Below are positions 4,947 through 5,134 of a stretch of 5,134 nt of DNA, piece after piece. The notes under the pieces are model-generated. The model had not been told where the DNA came from, did no database searches, and saw only the letters and a list, made by a program, of their open reading frames with translations. The position numbers and the translations under genes were made by a program. Numbering within the stretch: position 1 is the first letter of the stretch; each line of letters starts with the position of its first letter. This DNA comes from Coriobacteriales bacterium (GTDB taxonomy: Bacteria > Actinomycetota > Coriobacteriia > Coriobacteriales > UBA8131): NCBI GenBank assembly GCA_031268525.1, contig JAIRXA010000174.1, positions 1-5,134 of the forward strand, given 5' to 3'.

Positions 4947-5134
4947 GTGGCCAACAGAGAAATGAAAAGTCAACACGCGCATCGGCGCATGGATCTGCGT
5001 ACAGATCTGCCTGCTCGACACGCACATCGGCGCATCCTCAAGCAGACCCTTTGTGTCGCTCTTGCCCTTGCGCTCGCCTTCAGTCTGGCGGCCTGTAACC
5101 GCAGTAGTCAGAAGAGCGATGGCCCCACCGACCA
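4947..5134 (+). CDS. Lipoprotein precursor, N-terminus only
   Basis: The first 62 residues of a secreted lipoprotein are present; the rest lies past the right edge, so the function cannot be told. From the GTG start there is an unusually long polar, Arg/His-rich region (residues 1-33), a hydrophobic core LCVALALALAFSL (35-47) and the lipobox LAAC (47-50). Cys50 should be lipidated and become the mature N-terminus, followed by a polar NRSSQKSDG linker typical of surface-anchored proteins. Starts at Met6 or Met15 would give a more usual signal-peptide length, but AGGGAGG favours the GTG. HAHRR occurs twice (10-14 and 25-29). The gene is divergent from the aro operon and shares its upstream region; a solute-binding protein is one common possibility, unproven here. 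Confidence 0.8.
   Translation, partial: MANREMKSQHAHRRMDLRTDLPARHAHRRILKQTLCVALALALAFSLAACNRSSQKSDGPTD
4973..5035 (+). repeat. 18-bp repeat, 45 bp apart, in the lipoprotein N-region
   Basis: An 18-bp sequence at 4973-4990 recurs at 5018-5035 with one mismatch, exactly 15 codons apart, encoding HAHRR twice before the hydrophobic core. It would explain the unusually long signal-peptide N-region as a product of in-frame duplication. Confidence 0.7.

Noticed and set aside
4812..5027. 71-aa minus-strand ORF whose stop overlaps the aroE leader mini-ORF
   Set aside because: It runs antisense through the lipoprotein start and the promoter region, with no ribosome binding site or protein signature.

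Overview
This window carries most of a shikimate-pathway operon, read right to left on the minus strand: aroE, aroC, aroK, aroB and the start of aroQ. At the right edge is the beginning of a divergent plus-strand lipoprotein gene. The order aroC-aroK-aroB-aroQ with aroE at the head is typical of Actinomycetota. The DNA is moderately GC-rich and has clear purine-rich ribosome binding sites. A coriobacterial or similar actinobacterial source is my best guess, with no certainty below the phylum.

Layout from the promoter side. Positions 4764-4946 hold the divergent promoter region: a sigma70-like promoter for the aro operon (4885-4912), a short direct repeat, a 12-bp palindrome and a 52-bp tandem duplication of the aroE start region. 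Then follow aroE (3747-4763), a 138-bp gap with no gene, aroC (2454-3608), aroK (1949-2470, overlapping aroC by 17 nt), a duplicated aroK/aroB junction (1916-1979), aroB (604-1920), a 172-bp gap with a stem-loop and degenerate repeats, and aroQ (1-431, C-terminus off the left edge). The lipoprotein gene starts at 4947 and runs off the right edge.

Together the enzymes take DAHP to 3-dehydroquinate (AroB), 3-dehydroshikimate (AroQ), shikimate (AroE) and shikimate 3-phosphate (AroK), and EPSP to chorismate (AroC). DAHP synthase and EPSP synthase (aroA) are not in the window.

The genes are ordinary, but the DNA is densely marked by short tandem duplications. Inside coding regions the duplicated lengths are multiples of three (9, 15-18, 27-30 bp) and fall in loops or linkers, so AroQ, AroB and AroE are longer than usual with their motifs intact. 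In non-coding DNA the lengths are free (8, 15, 32, 52 bp). Two duplications hit translation start sites and left mini-ORFs chained to the real gene by 4-nt ATGA overlaps: one between aroK and aroB, and a three-member chain before aroE. These, and the expanded AroE substrate loop, most deserve a second look. I see no defence system, CRISPR, mobile element or RNA gene.
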